Source: Nymphaea colorata
Lineage: Eukaryota > Streptophyta > Magnoliopsida > Nymphaeales > Nymphaeaceae
Direction: 5' to 3'
DNA length: 64,000 nt
Assembly: GCF_008831285.2 (NCBI RefSeq)
Contig: NC_045147.1
Span: 5,434,334-5,498,333 of the forward strand
Within the stretch, counting starts at the first letter, position 1, and every line of letters begins with the position of its first letter. Positions 56,001-64,000 of this stretch are shown piece by piece. Under the pieces are notes generated by a model. It made no database searches. It saw only the letters and a list, made by a program, of their open reading frames with translations, and was not told where the DNA came from. The position numbers and the translations under genes are program-made.

Positions 56001-59000
56001 AGGCGCTACCACCGGAAAGAGGATATGAACACCGCATCGAATTACAAATGGGGGCCGAACCTGTCAAATCTAGACCCTACCGCTACAGCCAGATACAACG
56101 AGAAACCCTTGAAGAACTTGTGCAAGAGATGTTGAAAGCAGGTGTAATTCAGCCTAGCCGTAGCCCCTTTGCTTCACCTGCTTAGCTTGTCAAAAAGAAA
56201 GACGGGAGTTGGCGTTTTTGCGTGGATTATCGTGCATTGAACGCCATCACCATCAAGGACAGGTACCTGATTCCCATTGTGGAAGACTTACTGGATGAGC
56301 TGAATGAGGCGTGCATCTTCTCCAAATTAGATCTACGCTCCGGGTATCATCAAATCCGTGTGGTGAAGGACGACATTCCTAAGACCGCCTTCCACACGCA
56401 CGACGGGCACTACGAGTTCACGGTCATGCCCTTCGGGCTGACGAACGCGCCTTCTACCTTTCAATCGTTGATGAACGATGTGTTTCGTCCTTTCTTACGA
56501 AGGTTCGTATTGGTTTTTTTTTTATGACATTTTGATTTACAGCAAGGGAGAGCGAGAACATCTCCACCATTTACGAACGGTGCTAATAGCCTTGAAGCAG
56601 CATAAGCTACACGCCAAACTCTCCAAATGTGTTTTTGGCACGTCCAAGTTCTCCTATCTAGGACATGTGATCAGCCGCGGAAAGGTGAGCATGGAACAAG
56701 AAAAAATTAAGGCGGTGCAAGGTTGGGGTACACCTAGAACTGTGCGTGAGTTGCGCATGTTCCTCGGACTCACAGGCTACTACCGTAAATTTGTCAGAAA
56801 CTACGGCCTTATCGCAACACCCCTCACGACACTAACCAAGAAGGACCGATTTGCATGGAGTGTTCAGGCCGAGCAAGCATTCCAACAACTCAAAGAGGCA
56901 GTGACTACAGCCCCGGTTTTGCAGATGCCTAATTTTCAACTTCCGTTTACAGTCGAGTCAGATGCATCCGATTCGGGCGTGGGTGCGGTACTAAGCCAAG
57001 AGCGACATCCCATCGCTTATTTCAGTCGAGCAATGAGTCCGGTGTTTGCGAGTAAATCTGCTTACGAACGAGAGGTGATTGCCATAGTCCTTGCCGTACT
57101 CAAGTGGAAGCACTATTTCTTGGGGCAACAGTTTCTTGTCTTAACCGACCACTGTAGTCTCCAACATTGCCTAAGCAGTCCACCCTATCGTCATCAATGC
57201 AAAAAATGGATGCTGAAATTGATGAGCTTTGACTTCAAGATCTGCTATCGCAAAGGGAAAGAAAACGCAACAGCAGATGGGCTGTCCCGCTCACACGACC
57301 AGCCGGTTAGTAGTTTATTTGCCATTTCACAAGTGCAGGCCCACCTATGGGATGAGATTCGATAAGCGAGAAACAGCCATCTCGGTAAAGAAGGTTAGAG
57401 ATGAGATGGAGAAGAATCCCCTTAGAGTGTATGGGTACGAGTGGAAATCACCATATCTATATCGCAGTAGACGCATCTTCATTCCGCCCGAGTCCACCTT
57501 GCTGCAAACCCTTGTACAGCATTATCATAATGAGCAAGTGGCCCGTCATGAAGGCGTGGAGGGTACTTATCGTCGACTACGACCTACCTTTTATTGGCTA
57601 GGAATGAAAAGAGCCATCACTGATTTTGTAAAGGGATGCGACATATGCCAAAAGAACAAATATGAAACGATGAAACCAGCCGGACTGCTTCTTCCACTGC
57701 CCACGCCAGAGCTTATATGGGAAGACATCGTTGGACTTCATAGAAGGTCTGCCATCATCCCGGGGAAAGTCTGTTATCTTGATAGTGGTGGACCGCCTGT
57801 CGAAGTATGCACACTTTGGGACCTTATCGCATCCATATTCCGCCAAGACCGTCGCTCGAGCTTTCCAAGATCACATTGGGAAGGTACATGGCATGCCCAG
57901 GTCGATAACCAGTAACTGCACGAAGTTACAACTGAGCACAACTTACCATCCACAAACCGACGGTTAGACCGAGGTTGTAAACAGGTGCCTCGAGACTTAC
58001 ATACGCTGTTTTGCAGGGCAACGTCCACGCCTATGGGCAGAGTATCTGTCATGGGCTGAATTCTCATACAACACCAGTTGGCATTCATCGACCGGTCACA
58101 CCATTTGAGGTGGTGTATGGGCGTCCCCCTCCCACTATACGTCGATATCAGCCTAACACAGCGAGAGAAGAATCAGTGGATACTCAGGTCCGCTGCAGAT
58201 ACAACCGCAGACACCGGGACCAACAGTACAATGTTGACGAATGGGTGTATTTACGCAGGCCGACCTGCGCAGCAGGGTATCGTCAACCACGAGGGTACAA
58301 CAAACTCGCCTCCCGCTATGTTGGCCCATTTCGCATCATCAGGCGCGTTGGTCCTCTTGCTTACGAGTTGCTACTGCCCGCTGGAAGTAATATACATCCT
58401 GTTTTTCACGTCTCAAAGCTTAAGTCGTGCCCCCAACCACCGACTGAAGAAGACATAATCAAAGGGCCCATCAACGAAGATCAAACCAAGGTTATTCCTT
58501 TCTGTCGACTTGGCACGCGCACGATCAATCAAGAGGGCTCGAAATCGGTTGAGTGGTTAATAGAGTGGAACAATACTGAGGAGGGCATAGCGGCCTGGGA
58601 AAAGGCTGAAGACATTATTAATCGCTTTCCAGATTTTGCACCTTGAGGACAAGGTGGTGTTGAAGGAGGGGAAATTGTTAGGCGCAAGTTATTTCAGCTT
58701 TATTTCAGTTTCTTTTAATTGTCGTTAACAGTTGCGGGTGTTTCTTTTGCTTTAATAATTTCTTTTGTTCCGGGTCGGGTCTGGTTAGAGTGTGCAACCA
58801 ACCCAGCACGTCATGTACTTAAACCCTCTTATGAGGTAAGCAAACCCTAATGAAGATATTATTGACGTGAAGAGGAGCTGGCCTTCTTGCGGCTGTGTAT
58901 GTGAGTGCTACAACGAGCAGTTGTAGTGATTGTTGGCCAACGAGGCTAACAGTACGGGTACTGGTTCAAACTACTTTCCAAACTTGGGTATGGAGGTACG

Positions 59001-60152
59001 ACTGTTTTATATACATATATAACAAAAGATAAGAAATTAAACAAAATAACACATTCATGATCCAAAATTTATAGTTTCCAACTTTTCAAAAAAGAAACAA
59101 TTGACCAAAATATGAAAACGCAGTTCTGTATGTGTTTCCAAAGTCTAAATGGTGTAAAGAACAAAACTGAAATCCTAAATTTTGGATAGGAAAGGACTCG
59201 GTCAACTTTGACCGAGTCCTAAATCGAACGGATACAGTCCTGGGTACATTGACCGTATCAGGTACTGTTTGACCAATACCCAAGAGGTACCCGAGACAGT
59301 GCCAGTACCAGTACCGGTGTCGTACCTGACTGGTACAAGTATGCTGCCTTTACAGCAGTACCCATGTGACAAAGGTTACTTTTTATGTTTACTTGTTAGT
59401 TTTCCATTTACTTATTTTTCCTAATTTTTAGTATTTTTTTTCTTTTCTAATAAACTGCCAAATTTTTCATGGCATCTTCAGTTTAGCCAAATATACCCGC
59501 GAAAAGCCTCGCCATCTAAACCCTATTAACAATATTTTTGCGACTATGTTTGTGACTGTTTATCACCAAGATAGAATAAGTAATTTTCAATGGGACAATC
59601 TTGCAATTCAAAATATCATAAAAAGGTATCTTACAATATTAACGTCATATTTCCTTTTGCTATTTTGAATTTTCATTAATGCACCCACAAAGAAATTAGT
59701 ACAACACACTTAACTTTGTAATTTTTCTATTATTCTTTACACATTTCACATTTTCCATATTCCTAACATTTTCCCAAGAAAACAATTATGCCAAAATACA
59801 CCTAAGAAAAAAAATTCTGATAAAAAACCAAGAAGTGTGTATGTATGTGCCGAGAGGAAGAATGAGACGGAGAGCGAGAGAGACATGCCGTGCAAATTCT
59901 GAACTACAAATGACAAAACTACAAGAAAATGAGCTTGTGACTTAAAACAAGTCAACAAATGAGAAAACAACAAATACAGGTGTAAGAAGCACAAGCCAGC
60001 CATTTGTCATTTACAATGGAAAGCACAAATGAGCATGACCAACTAACCAGCAACAAGAGACTGAAAAAATTTCTCTGTAACATAATCCTCCTCATTGGAA
60101 TTCTCAAATGCCAAGCTGAACTTGTACTTCTTTAAAGTCTCAACTTTGTCAA
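49810..60152 (-). CDS. FUT11: Glycoprotein 3-alpha-L-fucosyltransferase (GT10), C-terminal four exons
   Basis: A host gene, partial: upstream exons lie beyond 64000 or are not visible. The enzyme moves fucose from GDP-fucose to the innermost GlcNAc of N-glycans (alpha-1,3 core fucose) in the Golgi, acting as a type II membrane protein. Four exons (60152-60048, 52904-52748, 50658-50428, 50062-49810) join with GT-AG introns into 248 residues without a stop. Key evidence: the GT10 donor-binding signature [21 protein letters not shown], continued by [10 protein letters not shown] across the exon junction, and the plant C-terminal region [52 protein letters not shown]. Full-length plant enzymes have about 500 residues. 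FUT11 and FUT12 cannot be told apart here. Introns hold a retrotransposon and gene fragments, yet the frame is intact, which suggests a working gene. Confidence 0.93.
50344..50381. repeat. (CT)n(GT)n microsatellite in a fucosyltransferase intron
   Basis: About five CT units followed by about thirteen GT units, inside the 365-bp intron 50063-50427. A candidate length-polymorphic marker for the gene. Confidence 0.9.
50428..50658 (-). CDS. FUT11: Fucosyltransferase exon (third of four seen)
   Basis: 231 bp. Acceptor GGTGTAG before 50658, donor GTACAT after 50428. Encodes [60 protein letters not shown] and [10 protein letters not shown]. The C-x-x-C in SCRLC and the C-x-C in RPCKC are features of the plant family. 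Phase 1 in and phase 2 out match its neighbours exactly. Confidence 0.94.
50960..51609 (+). pseudogene. PPR (PLS, E-motif) gene fragment
   Basis: Pentatricopeptide proteins bind organelle RNA. Several repeat-like pieces are seen in shifting frames: [13 protein letters not shown] (about 50985), a Y-Y[12 protein letters not shown] segment (about 51055), [12 protein letters not shown] (about 51175), and [12 protein letters not shown] (about 51287). Near 51467-51590 comes the clear E motif: [20 protein letters not shown] followed by [20 protein letters not shown]. The order matches the end of a PLS-class PPR protein. Multiple stops and missing repeats make it a pseudogene fragment. It lies antisense in a fucosyltransferase intron. 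Confidence 0.75.
51826..51960 (+). pseudogene. Alcohol dehydrogenase exon fragment
   Basis: One frame reads [20 protein letters not shown] then [15 protein letters not shown]. In plant zinc-dependent alcohol dehydrogenases the same place holds S-V-G-E-G-V-T-D-L-x-P-G-D-H-V-L-P-V-F followed by the structural-zinc Cys cluster C-K-E-C-A-H-C. Three of the four zinc Cys are recognisable. After residue 45 the match dissolves and a poly-T tract follows. Only one exon-sized piece is present, next to the PPR fragment and on the same strand. Not a working gene. Confidence 0.8.
52748..52904 (-). CDS. FUT11: Fucosyltransferase exon (second of four seen)
   Basis: 157 bp. Acceptor AAAATAG before 52904, donor AG|GTGAAA after 52748. 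Completes the Gly codon begun in the previous exon and encodes [37 protein letters not shown] and [15 protein letters not shown]. The V-P-V-V-x-G-A-P-N block is part of the GT10 nucleotide-sugar site. Confidence 0.95.
53958..53962. other. Target-site duplication (gtacg), left copy
   Basis: gtacg directly before the LTR at 53963 and again at 58952-58956 directly after the 3' LTR. Confidence 0.92.
53963..54239 (+). repeat. 5' LTR of the Reina-like element
   Basis: 277 bp, TGTTAGGCACAAG ... CGAGGCTAACA. Contains GTACTTAAACCCTCTTATGAGG, where TACTTAAA may serve as a TATA-like element; this is only a suggestion. Confidence 0.93.
54240..54252 (+). promoter_or_regulatory. Primer-binding site of the Reina-like element
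   Basis: AGGTATCAGAGCG right after the LTR. It matches the initiator-Met type TGGTATCAGAGC except for the first base. Confidence 0.85.
54292..55065 (+). pseudogene. Reina-like gag, prematurely stopped
   Basis: 257 residues. N-terminal coiled-coil-like part ([20 protein letters not shown]), then the Retrotrans_gag capsid domain: [80 protein letters not shown]. Ends with a TAG after RGTFSRTW where the link to the zinc knuckle should continue. 55066-55198 has stops in all frames. The ATG at 54292 is 52 bases after the LTR. Confidence 0.88.
55199..55900 (+). pseudogene. Reina-like zinc knuckle and protease
   Basis: 233 open residues: [20 protein letters not shown] with the knuckle C-F-H-C-x4-P-G-H-x2-C (chromovirus type), then [20 protein letters not shown] with the intact aspartic protease D-T-G, and [19 protein letters not shown]. 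It ends at a TAG at 55898 before RT. The protease looks functional by motif but is not joined to gag or RT. Confidence 0.88.
55964..57365 (+). pseudogene. Reina-like RT and RNase H
   Basis: RT starts after a stop near 55900 ([20 protein letters not shown], then [20 protein letters not shown]). A TAG at 56183-56185 breaks a P-V-x-L-V-K-K-K-D block. [20 protein letters not shown] and [16 protein letters not shown] (motif A) are intact. A frameshift in a poly-T run near 56511-56523 destroys the F-F-D-D catalytic motif (it reads [10 protein letters not shown] in the next frame). RNase H ([46 protein letters not shown]) is open to 57365. Confidence 0.88.
57366..58646 (+). pseudogene. Reina-like integrase and chromodomain-like tail
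   Basis: Zinc-binding domain (H-x3-H and CDICQKNK at about 57530-57660), then the core [20 protein letters not shown] with [10 protein letters not shown]. Near 57913 the sequence jumps from MPRSITSN to [16 protein letters not shown], removing the S-D-R-D block with the second catalytic Asp. A TAG follows at 57964. The C-terminal part (58011-58646) contains [35 protein letters not shown] and the chromodomain-like tail [20 protein letters not shown] ending at 58646. Confidence 0.87.
58662..58675 (+). promoter_or_regulatory. Polypurine tract of the Reina-like element
   Basis: GAAGGAGGGGAAAT immediately before the 3' LTR. Confidence 0.9.
58676..58951 (+). repeat. 3' LTR of the Reina-like element
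   Basis: 276 bp, TGTTAGGCGCAAG ... CGAGGCTAACA, near-identical to the 5' LTR, followed by the gtacg duplication. Confidence 0.93.
59193..59220. repeat. 28-bp perfect inverted repeat
   Basis: AGGACTCGGTCAA, a two-base loop (CT), then TTGACCGAGTCCT. In the fucosyltransferase intron; no rho-independent-type context is relevant in a nuclear genome. Confidence 0.9.
60048..60152 (-). CDS. FUT11: Fucosyltransferase exon (first of four seen)
   Basis: 105 bp. Acceptor TTGAACAG before 60152, donor GTTAGT after 60048. Reads [20 protein letters not shown] then [15 protein letters not shown]. This is the diagnostic GT10 block that contacts GDP-fucose. The exon begins with the last two bases of a Val codon, so at least one more coding exon lies upstream at higher coordinates. 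Confidence 0.95.
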
Positions 60153-60542
60153 CTGTTCAAAACAAAAAGGAATGAAAAGATCAGAACTAGTTCAAGCACA
60201 TCCCATAGTCCCTTATTCTGTTGGACTAAGAAAGCTAAAGATGTACTGACAAGATAAATATTATTTGAAATCGAAGCACATTTCAAGCAAAAGGAGGAAC
60301 ATTTCCAATCCATTTATCTCAAGCATTTCTATGTCCACAACTTCACAAGAAAAGCAACACATGTTATAGACTAAGACAATGATAAATAATTATTTGTCTC
60401 ATTGCAGTTCATATCATGGTGCCAAACATAGTAGAGAACATACTGTTTTCACTTTTCACTGCCAAGACAGCATGAGCCATGTTTGAAAAGGAAAATATAA
60501 TGATATTTTGGAAGTAACACCGACAGGTATTTCACATGATAA
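60153..60542 (-). other. Intron sequence upstream of the fucosyltransferase exon
   Basis: 390 bp between the exon and a Copia LTR. No exon, promoter or repeat recognised. I specifically looked for the preceding GT10 blocks (N-x-R-x2-A-L and C-H-x-N-R type) and did not find them. Confidence 0.6.
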
Positions 60543-60757
60543 TTGTTGAATAACATTTATAATAGGTGATCTTTTTGAATATTTAAAAGTTGTATTAACA
60601 GCTTTTATTAATAGTTGTTTCAGTCTTGGACTGATTTTGTAATTTCTTTCTTTTACCCTAATTCTCATTTAACGTGAGAAGGGTGCAGCCTAATGGAATA
60701 GTTCGTGCAGTTTTCTCTCTCTCTCTCTCTCGACTTCTTCCCCTCTCTCTTGCAACA
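60543..60757 (+). repeat. 5' LTR of Copia F
   Basis: About 215 bp, TGTTGAATAACATT ... CTTGCAACA, with a (CT)n run at 60715-60731. Its end is fixed by the primer-binding site; its start is inferred from the TGTTGAA motif and the plausible length. Confidence 0.7.
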
Positions 60758-60769
60758 TGGTATCAGAGC
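60758..60769 (+). promoter_or_regulatory. Primer-binding site of Copia F
   Basis: TGGTATCAGAGC, the initiator-Met type, directly after the LTR end. Confidence 0.93.
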
Positions 60770-61411
60770 GGGCGACGTGACCACCGGCGACTGTCCAACT
60801 TCCAGCAACCATCTCCGGCGATCTCTCCTCCTTCTCTTCTCCTCTCCCTCTCTTCCTTCATCTGGTCTGGTCGGCAACATCAGCAAGGAGTGTGGAAAGG
60901 AGTCTGTCCACGCACAGAAATATGCGTGAATAGACTCCAACCGTGGATATAAAAAAAAAAAATGGCGCAGCTGTGTGGGAGTCTGCATCGTTTAATATTT
61001 TTTGGACGGACATAAGATGGTGGATCAGCCAAATGAAGGACTGCTGGTTGAGAAGTCTTGGTCGGTGGTGGACAGCAATCTGCTGTGTGGGAAGACGTGC
61101 TGTGCATCTACACGTAAGATTTTTTATTGGCAGTCGTGGTGTGGCTGTCATCCGGCAGACAGCAATCTGATGTGTTTTTGGTAGTCGTTGTGTGGCTGTT
61201 ATCTTGTGGTGGACAGCAATCTTTGCTGTGTTTTTGGTTGTCGTGGTGTGGCTATTTTCTTGTGGTCATATATATATTATTTTGGAAACATTGCTGCTCA
61301 TCTACAAGATATTTTTTTTCTGTGTGGCGCGAGTCCCTGGTTCTTGTTTTTATCAGCATTATTCTGCCCTATATATTCTCCTTCGGTGGAACTCTTGTGG
61401 GCTGACTTACA
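60770..61411 (+). other. Copia F leader with ~52-bp repeats
   Basis: Untranslated leader. 61130-61265 contains repeated GTCGTGGTGTGGCTGT and ACAGCAATCTG-type blocks (marks at 61132, 61183 and 61239). No gene. Confidence 0.65.
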
Positions 61412-62010
61412 ATGGCTGAAAATTTCAAACATGATTCCTCTTATGAGTTTAAAATTGCAGGTAATCCATTCTCTTTTGGTTCTACAGTTAAGTTGGATGG
61501 TCTTAATTATGAAATCTGGTCGAGGTCATTCATGATGTCAGTCACTGGACATCTGAAAAATATTTACTTGAGGAAGATGAACCAGTTACCAAAACTGGAA
61601 AGTATGCTTCGTGGGAAGAGGATAACAGCATGGTTATGTCTTGGATCATGAATAGTGTGGACTCTTCTATTTCTCCTACCATTGCTTATTACACTACTGC
61701 TAAGGAGATGTGGGATTCTTTATGTGAGACTTATTCATATGACAAAAATATGAGCAAAGTATTCCAGGTAGAAGAAGAACTATACAAACTACAACAGGGT
61801 GATATGAGTTTGCCCCAATATTTTGCAGCAGTCAAGGCCATTTTTGAGTGACTAAAATTCCTTCGGCCCCCATGTAAGTCGTGCTACAAGACTCATTATG
61901 AGCAAAGTATGGTTTCCAAGTTTTTGGCAGGTCTTTCTCCAGAATATTCAGTGGCAAAGGCACAAATGCTCACTGGGAGTGATATCCCTGGTTTGGCAGA
62001 GGCATATATG
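61412..62010 (+). pseudogene. Copia F gag, frameshifted and truncated
   Basis: Starts at ATG 61412 (MAENFKHDSSYEFKIAGNPF) with the Copia gag opening (VKLDGLNYEIWSRSFMMSVT). A frameshift near 61615 moves to SWIMNSVDSSISPTIAYYTT, TAKEMWDSLCETYSYDKNMS and YKLQQGDMSLPQYFAAVKAI. A TGA at 61849 is followed by a continuing match (HYEQSMVSKFLAGLSPEYS, MLTGSDIPGLAEAYMT). It ends at the chimera junction before the zinc knuckle. Confidence 0.85.
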
Positions 62011-62011
62011 A

Positions 62012-63760
62012 CCCAATGCTCAATCTTCCCTAGATGACCCAAGTCATGCTCAGGAGGAGTCAGTTGAAAAGGAGTTTCAGACAGAAGTTGCTAATGAAGA
62101 GCTACCCATCGCCCTTAGGAAGGGTGTCATTAGGAAGGGTGTCAAGTCATGTACTCAACATCCTATTGGTAACTTCATATCATAATCTAAACTGAGCAGG
62201 GACTACAAATGTTTTTTTATCATTGCTTTCTTTGGCTATGATTCCCAGGACTGTAGCTGAGGCTCAGAGTGATTCCAAGTGGACTCATGCAATGCAATAA
62301 GAGATGGAAGCTCTGAACGGAAACAGAACGTGGGAGGTGATAAAGATCCCTGAAGCGGCTCATTTGGTTGGATCCAAATATGTTTACACCATTAAGTACA
62401 AACCAGATGGGAGTGTTGATAGGTACAAAGCATGCCTTGTTGCCAAGGGGTTTAGTGAGAAGTATGGAATTGACTATTTGGAGACCTTTGCTCCTGTTGC
62501 AAAGATGAAGACCATTAGAGTCATTATCTCTCTAGCAGTGATAAAGGAGTGGAAGATGTATCAACTTGATGTTAAGAATGTGTTTCTCAATGGAGACCTT
62601 GAAGAGGTGTGCATGTGTATGCCCCCAAGATATGAGAAACCGGGAAAATACTGTAAACTGAGGAAAGCTTTATATGGACTCAAACAATCTCCTCGAGCAA
62701 GGTTTCAACTGTCTCAAACTAGTTATGAGACATCATGGTTATAATCAAGGAAATGGAAATCATACTCTCTTTGTGAAGAAGAAGGAGCATAAAGTTACTT
62801 TGTTATTAGTTTATGTTGATGATATGATTGTTACAAGTAATGATGAAGACGAAATAACAAAATTAAAGGAGCTATTGGCTGTCGAGTTTGATCTCAAGGA
62901 CGTTGGCAAGCTGAGATATTTTTTTGGTATTGAAATTGTTAGGTCTAGCACGAGCCTTGTGTTGAATCAACGAAAGTACACTTTAAACTAACTAAAGGAG
63001 ACAGGAAAACTGGGATGTAGACATGGTTCCACTCCTCTAGATGCTGGACACAAGCTTAGTATTAAAGATGGAGAATGTCTATGTGAAGAGGCCAAGGGAA
63101 CGTATCAATGTCTGGTTGGAAAGCTGATCTATCTTACTCTCACTAGACCTGATATTACCTTTGTTGTGAATGTGATGAGTCAGTTCATGCATGCTCCAAC
63201 GGATGCTCACTTGAGGGTTGTCGACAGGATCTTGTGCTACTTGAAGAGGAATCCCGACAAGGGGCTCCTATATGTTAGGCAAGGCCCTCTCGAGATTGAG
63301 GGGTATTCTGATGCTGATTGGGCAGGCTGTGTTCATACTAAGAGATGCACCTTAGACTACTGTGTCTACCTGGGAGGGAATCTCATAGTATAGAGGAGCA
63401 AGAGACAAGATATTTGCTTCCGCTCTAGTGCAGAGGCTGAATACAGAGCAGTTGCTATGGGAGTGTCTGACTGATATTGGTATAGAGATTGAAGGACCAA
63501 TGAAGATGTATTGTGATAACAAGTCAACAATCAACTTGGCCAACAACCCTGTGTTACATGACAGAACAAAGCATGTTGAGATTGATCGTCACTTTATCCG
63601 GGAGAAAATTGATGCTAAAGAACTGGTCCTACCATATATGAAGTCCGAAGATCAAATAGCCGATGTTTTGACTAAAGACTTGTCTTTGACCTTGTTTGAG
63701 AAAAATGTATCCAAGTTGGGCATGTTTGATATGTATGCCCAACTTGAGGGGGAGTGTTGA
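62012..63760 (+). pseudogene. Copia B copy 2 RT and RNase H
   Basis: The RT is better kept than in copy 1: [59 protein letters not shown] (motif A present), [15 protein letters not shown], then after a frameshift near 62735, LLLVYVDDMIVTSNDED (catalytic pair intact). RNase H: LTRPDITFVVNVMSQFMHAP, YSDADWAGC, SSAEAEYRAVAMGVSD, a short deletion near 63470, then MYCDNKSTINLANNP and the C-terminus QLEGEC at 63760. Stops at 62742, 62989 and 63391. Confidence 0.9.
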
Positions 63761-64000
63761 CGTGTTTTATTGTTTTGGATCATCGGGTTTGGGTCTGGAT
63801 CTGATCCACTCTGTTGTCTGTCTCGTTGGGTTCTACTTATAACAGTGTAGCCCCTTTTTCCAGTGTGTGAATGAAATATTGCAGAGAGAGAGAGTCTGAC
63901 TGCTAGTGGCGTCAGCACTCCTCCATCGTGGTTTTTTGCCTAGTTGAGGGGTTTTCCACGTTAAATCTGTCTTCATTTACTGTTCTATCCATTTTTCGGT
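63755..64000 (+). repeat. 3' LTR of Copia B copy 2, cut by the window end
   Basis: TGTTGACGTGTTTTATTG ... ending at TTTTTCGGT, seven bases short of the LTR end seen in copy 1 (18295). Very similar to 18061-18295; preceded by the tract TTGAGGGGGAG. Confidence 0.88.

Larger units (their letters stand above)
53963..58951 (+). mobile_element. Reina-like chromovirus (Ty3/gypsy), recent, in the intron
   Basis: 4989 bp: LTRs of 277 and 276 bp, initiator-tRNA-Met-like primer-binding site, gag, zinc knuckle, protease, RT, RNase H, integrase, chromodomain-like tail, polypurine tract. Short LTRs, about 5 kb total and the C-terminal chromodomain fit the Reina clade. It is antisense to the fucosyltransferase. 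The LTRs differ at about six substitutions and one indel by eye. Coding sequence has several breaks, so it is recent but not intact. Confidence 0.92.
52905..60047 (-). other. 7.1-kb fucosyltransferase intron holding a retrotransposon
   Basis: Donor GTTAGT, acceptor AATAG. Without the 4989-bp Reina-like insert and its duplicated 5 bases, it would be about 2.1 kb. The remaining sequence (52905-53962 and 58957-60047) is A+T-rich with small TA/GT microsatellites, a 28-bp palindrome at 59193-59220, and no other gene seen. Confidence 0.88.
60543..64000 (+). mobile_element. Chimeric Copia (+): family F 5' part joined to family B 3' part
   Basis: 5' LTR-like segment 60543-60757, primer-binding site 60758-60769, leader with short repeats, gag (61412-62010), then a direct jump near 62012 to the RT linker, RT and RNase H of family B, and a 3' LTR from 63755 that runs off the window. 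The 5' and 3' LTR sequences do not match each other, although a single insertion should have two copies of one LTR. Gag C-terminus, protease and integrase are absent. Confidence 0.85.

Noticed and set aside
59746-60003. Minus-strand open frame next to the GT10 exon, considered as a coding extension
   Set aside because: It lies beyond the donor site GTTAGT in the intron, is hydrophobic and repetitive, and the exon's phase continues correctly into 52904 instead.

Overview
This is nuclear DNA from a flowering plant. It is A+T-rich, packed with nested, mostly decayed LTR retrotransposons, and carries one recognisable host gene with GT-AG introns. That gene, on the minus strand, encodes the C-terminal half of a Golgi glycoprotein 3-alpha-L-fucosyltransferase (GT10 family, FUT11/FUT12 type). 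It is typical of angiosperms. I cannot place the plant more precisely.

Layout. 1-16.36 kb is a stack of nested elements. A Copia element (+, family A) is broken by a Tekay/Del-like Ty3/gypsy element (-, family T). That element is split by a second family T element (+, 5765-15991, target-site duplication tatac). The 5' LTR of the second element is in turn invaded by a Copia A element (-). At 16.36-18.3 kb lies the 3' half of a Copia of family B (+), and at 18.3-21.8 kb a Copia of family D (-). At 21.8-39.67 kb a Copia of family C (-) is split by a 15.9-kb Tat/Ogre-like Ty3/gypsy element (22635-38538, target-site duplication ctatg). That element has 3.4-kb LTRs, an extra ORF before gag, and two RNase H domains. 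At 39.67-43.73 kb is a third, truncated family T element (-), and at 43.73-44.75 kb a Copia fragment E (+).

44.75-49.8 kb has little recognisable transposon protein. It holds microsatellites, short duplications and an array of six ~180-bp tandem repeats just downstream of the fucosyltransferase gene. 49810-60152 holds the four last exons of that gene. All are in frame and together encode 248 residues. Its introns carry, antisense to the gene, a recent Reina-like chromovirus (53963-58951, target-site duplication gtacg) and decayed fragments of a PPR gene and an alcohol dehydrogenase gene. 60.5-64 kb is a Copia chimera (+): the LTR, primer-binding site and gag of one element are joined to the RT/RNase H and 3' LTR of a family B element. 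It probably lies in the next upstream intron.

All retroelement coding regions seen here are broken by stops, frameshifts, deletions or lost catalytic residues, so none looks autonomous. The fucosyltransferase reading frame is intact. Family letters (A-F, T) are my own labels for this window.
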